DNA from: Desulfobulbaceae bacterium UBA2775
GTDB lineage: Bacteria > Desulfobacterota > Desulfobulbia > Desulfobulbales > Desulfocapsaceae
Direction of reading: 5' to 3'
DNA: 17,574 bases
NCBI GenBank assembly: GCA_002352445.1
Contig: DEIL01000176.1
Coordinates: 3,449-21,022 of the forward strand
In this document: positions 15,551-17,574 of the stretch, piece after piece
How the letters are laid out: each line of letters begins with the position of its first letter
Numbering within the stretch: position 1 is the stretch's first letter
Notes under the pieces: generated by a model
The model's input: only the letters and a program-made list of their open reading frames with translations
What the model was told of the DNA's origin: nothing
Database searches by the model: none
Translations under genes and position numbers: made by a program

Positions 15551-15625
15551 GGGATCGTCATCTTTGACGAGGCTGTAAGAAATTAAAATTTCAGGCATCA
15601 TGTCGTTTGTTTTTGGAGAATAATT
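15551..15625 (+). other. Intergenic stem-loop within the oxidase operon
   Basis: Between subunits III and IV the sequence TCGTCA-TCTT-TGACGA (15555-15570) forms a 6-bp stem with a tetraloop, starting 5 bases past the stop codon. No T-run follows directly. It could tune transcript stability or stoichiometry of the subunits; the stem is short enough to be chance. Confidence 0.3.
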
Positions 15626-15913
15626 GTGGATTCACAGGAAAACAATCATATTTTAAGCTACACAAAATTGGCCATAATATTAGGTATTCTCCTTATCCTT
15701 ACAGGGATTACGGTCGCGGTGTCATATCGTGATCTTGGGTTTTTTAATGTACCGATGGCCCTGGCCATTGCCTGTACAAAGGTTACTTTTGTGCTGCTTT
15801 TTTTTATGCATTTGAAATATGAGGGACCAATTATCAATCTTTCCTTCATCGGTACGATAAGTTTTCTGTTTATAATGATTGGGTTTACATTTTGGGATGT
15901 GGCATTTAGATAA
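15626..15913 (+). CDS. ctaF: Cytochrome c oxidase subunit IV (prokaryotic type)
   Basis: A 95-residue accessory subunit with three predicted membrane helices (about 14-33, 41-63, 70-92). It carries the family's best-conserved stretch, KVTFVLLFFMHLKYE, at the end of the second helix. Translation starts at GTG (15626), supported by ggag seven bases upstream; no ATG start precedes the first helix. It lies between subunits III and II, and the subunit II gene follows within 15 bp. Confidence 0.85.
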   Translation: MDSQENNHILSYTKLAIILGILLILTGITVAVSYRDLGFFNVPMALAIACTKVTFVLLFFMHLKYEGPIINLSFIGTISFLFIMIGFTFWDVAFR

Positions 15914-15928
15914 AAGGTGGCGATTTCT

Positions 15929-16522
15929 ATGAATCCGGTTCAAGGTGTAGATCAGGCGTTCTGGTATATTCTCGGCATTTCTATTGTACTGCTGTTTGGT
16001 ATAACAGTTGTTATGGTCTATTTTGTCATCAGATACAGGAGGAGTAAAAATCCTGTTTCTTCTGATATCAGGGATAATTATCTCCTGGAAGTAATCTGGA
16101 CGGTTGTCCCTACTCTGATTGCTCTCTCCATGTTTTATGTTGGCTGGACCTCATATATCGGATTACGGGCTGTACCAGAGGATGCCATGGAGATCGAGGT
16201 GGCAGGACAGATGTTTTCCTGGCTTTTTGTCTATGAGAACGATAAGGAAACGGAGAATGAGCTTGTTGTTCCCCAGGGTGAGGCCATCAAATTAAACGTT
16301 ACTTCTCTTGATGTGGTACATAGTCTCTATATTCCGGCCTTTCGTATTAAGGTAGATGCAGTAAAGGGGATGGATACTTATGCCTGGTTCTATGCCGATA
16401 AAATTGGAGAATATGATATTCAATGTACTGAATATTGCGGTGTAGGCCATTCTGCCATGCTTGCCAAACTACGGATTGTTCCAAAGGCCGAATATCTGAA
16501 ATGGCTCGACGAAGAAGAGTGA
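15929..16522 (+). CDS. ctaC: Cytochrome c oxidase subunit II (CuA subunit)
   Basis: It accepts electrons at a binuclear CuA centre outside the membrane. Numbered from the ATG at 15929 (197 aa), two membrane helices (about 9-34 and 54-75) precede a cupredoxin domain. CuA ligands are His131 (DVVHSLYIPAF), Cys166, Glu168, Cys170, His174 and Met177 (CTEYCGVGHSAM). The aromatic stretch GQMFSWLFVY is the expected electron entry patch. No CXXCH heme domain is fused, so this is not a caa3 subunit and needs a separate donor. No lipobox or obvious cleaved signal peptide. A GTG at 15917 is an alternative start, but aggtgg is well spaced for the ATG. Confidence 0.93.
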   Translation: MNPVQGVDQAFWYILGISIVLLFGITVVMVYFVIRYRRSKNPVSSDIRDNYLLEVIWTVVPTLIALSMFYVGWTSYIGLRAVPEDAMEIEVAGQMFSWLFVYENDKETENELVVPQGEAIKLNVTSLDVVHSLYIPAFRIKVDAVKGMDTYAWFYADKIGEYDIQCTEYCGVGHSAMLAKLRIVPKAEYLKWLDEEE

Positions 16523-16525
16523 TAG

Positions 16526-17407
16526 ATGGGGTTTGGCGCTCGATTCTGGACGGTCATAAAGTCAGGAGCAGTTCTGGCAAAATTGCCCCTCTGCCTGTTC
16601 ATTGGTTTCTCAGCTCTGTTTGGCTTCATGCTCGCCGACCCAACAGATTATTTGCGTGCTTTTTTGACGGGAACAGCACTTTTTTTTCTTGCTGCAGGGG
16701 CAGCAACACTGAATTCCATCCAGGAACACCATGTTGATGCCCATCTTGAGAGAACCAGAAACAGACCTCTTCCGCGGGGAACTGTCAGTCGTTTGCACGC
16801 TGGAATTCAGACGGTTCTATTGTTTGGAGCCGGATGGATTGTTCTATATACGGTTGTTAAAACTGGATTTCCCCTTGGTGCGGCATTGATTGCGGTGGCA
16901 CTGTACAATGGCATCTATACCCCACTTAAAACAAAAACCGTTTTGGCCATTGTGCCGGGATCTGTATGCGGAGCATTGGTGCCATATATTGGCTGGCTGA
17001 TTGGAGGTGGAGTAAAAACAGCCTTTGAGCCATTTCTTCTCATCAGCCTGATGATTTTATGGCAGATCCCCCATTTCTGGCTCATTCTTTTACGTTACAG
17101 GGATGATTATCAAAAAGGGGTATTTCCAAGCCTGTTTTCATATTTTCAAGATTCCTCAATCAGACGATTGTTTATTACCTGGATTGGTGCATTAGCCTCT
17201 GTCATGGCATTATTTGCAACCCTTCCTTCTATCAATGGTGTGATGGTTCGCATCCTCATAATTGTCAATTCCTTCACTCTGCTGGTATGGTTTCTTTTAA
17301 GCTTTACTATGGTACGGACTGTCAATTATAAGCTGCTGTTTTTTGTTCTCAATGGGGCACTTTTCTTACATATGGCTATAATAACAATAGGAAATACCTG
17401 GTCATAA
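16526..17407 (+). CDS. ctaB: Protoheme IX farnesyltransferase (heme O synthase)
   Basis: It transfers a farnesyl group to heme b to make heme O, needed for heme O or A in the oxidase. The 293-residue polytopic UbiA-family protein has the first prenyl-diphosphate motif as N63-x3-E67-x3-D71, followed by ERTRNRPLPRG, then YTPLKTKT (131-138), WQIPHFW (179-185) and YRDDYQKG (191-198). Glu67 replaces the Asp more usual in the first motif, a conservative change. It starts 3 bp after subunit II with gaagaag as ribosome site. No heme A synthase (CtaA) is visible, so whether heme A or O is used cannot be said. Confidence 0.92.
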   Translation: MGFGARFWTVIKSGAVLAKLPLCLFIGFSALFGFMLADPTDYLRAFLTGTALFFLAAGAATLNSIQEHHVDAHLERTRNRPLPRGTVSRLHAGIQTVLLFGAGWIVLYTVVKTGFPLGAALIAVALYNGIYTPLKTKTVLAIVPGSVCGALVPYIGWLIGGGVKTAFEPFLLISLMILWQIPHFWLILLRYRDDYQKGVFPSLFSYFQDSSIRRLFITWIGALASVMALFATLPSINGVMVRILIIVNSFTLLVWFLLSFTMVRTVNYKLLFFVLNGALFLHMAIITIGNTWS

Positions 17408-17414
17408 CAGGGTG

Positions 17415-17574
17415 ATGGAATGGTTTAATAGTTCTAATCCGAATAAATCGGAACTTTTAGAATGGTTGGAGAAGTACATCGAAGGTCTCTCTGCGTTCGC
17501 TATCTGGAGGTATATCCAGCCACATAATTTTAAAATAAATTCCCCAGTTCGAAGTCTGCGCTTATCTCTTGTTT
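17415..17574 (+). CDS. Hypothetical protein, 5' end only
   Basis: An ATG at 17415, 7 bp after ctaB and preceded by aggg at short spacing, opens a frame that stays open to the window edge (53 codons). The start is hydrophilic (MEWFNSSNPNKSELLEWLE) and the rest is basic and aromatic, with no membrane helix in the visible part. I do not recognise the family. Tight spacing suggests it belongs to the oxidase operon. Confidence 0.5.
   Translation, partial: MEWFNSSNPNKSELLEWLEKYIEGLSAFAIWRYIQPHNFKINSPVRSLRLSLV

Noticed and set aside
15929..16522. caa3-type subunit II with fused cytochrome c
   Set aside because: There is no CXXCH motif anywhere in the protein, which ends soon after the CuA ligands.

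Overview
The window looks like chromosomal DNA from a sulfate-reducer-like member of the former Deltaproteobacteria (Desulfobulbales-type is my best guess). This rests on a desulfoferrodoxin, a diaminopimelate decarboxylase of the anaerobe-type clade, a moderate-AT base composition, and a compact heme-copper oxidase cluster in an otherwise anaerobe-like gene set. The taxonomy is inference only; there is no rRNA or other marker.

Layout. (1) 1-3685, + strand: ugd, gmd and fcl, overlapping head to tail, make UDP-glucuronate and GDP-L-fucose for surface polysaccharide. (2) 3685-3841: a 157-bp transposase-less element with 26-bp terminal inverted repeats and flanking TA (a MITE). A second, more diverged copy lies at 11459-11614. 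(3) 3948-6162, + strand: a KdnB-like iron-dependent alcohol dehydrogenase, then mutY. (4) 6183-9415, - strand, converging on mutY: an Lrp/AsnC regulator, lysA, and an apparent single-polypeptide fusion of endonuclease III to exonuclease III. A near-consensus promoter with two GAAT/ATTC palindromes precedes the regulator. (5) 9551-11408, - strand: desulfoferrodoxin and class II fumarase. (6) 11836-17407, + strand: a DOMON protein, a SCO copper chaperone, cytochrome oxidase subunits I-III-IV-II, and heme O synthase. An unidentified gene runs off the right edge.

How it fits together. From mutY rightwards most genes relate to living with oxygen: repair of oxidised bases (MutY, Nth, Xth), superoxide reduction (Dfx), an oxygen-stable fumarase (FumC), and an oxygen-consuming A2-type heme-copper oxidase with its copper and heme maturation factors. 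The most unusual items are the Nth-Xth fusion, the MITE pair and the heme-DOMON gene leading the oxidase operon. No tRNA, rRNA, CRISPR array or phage gene was seen.
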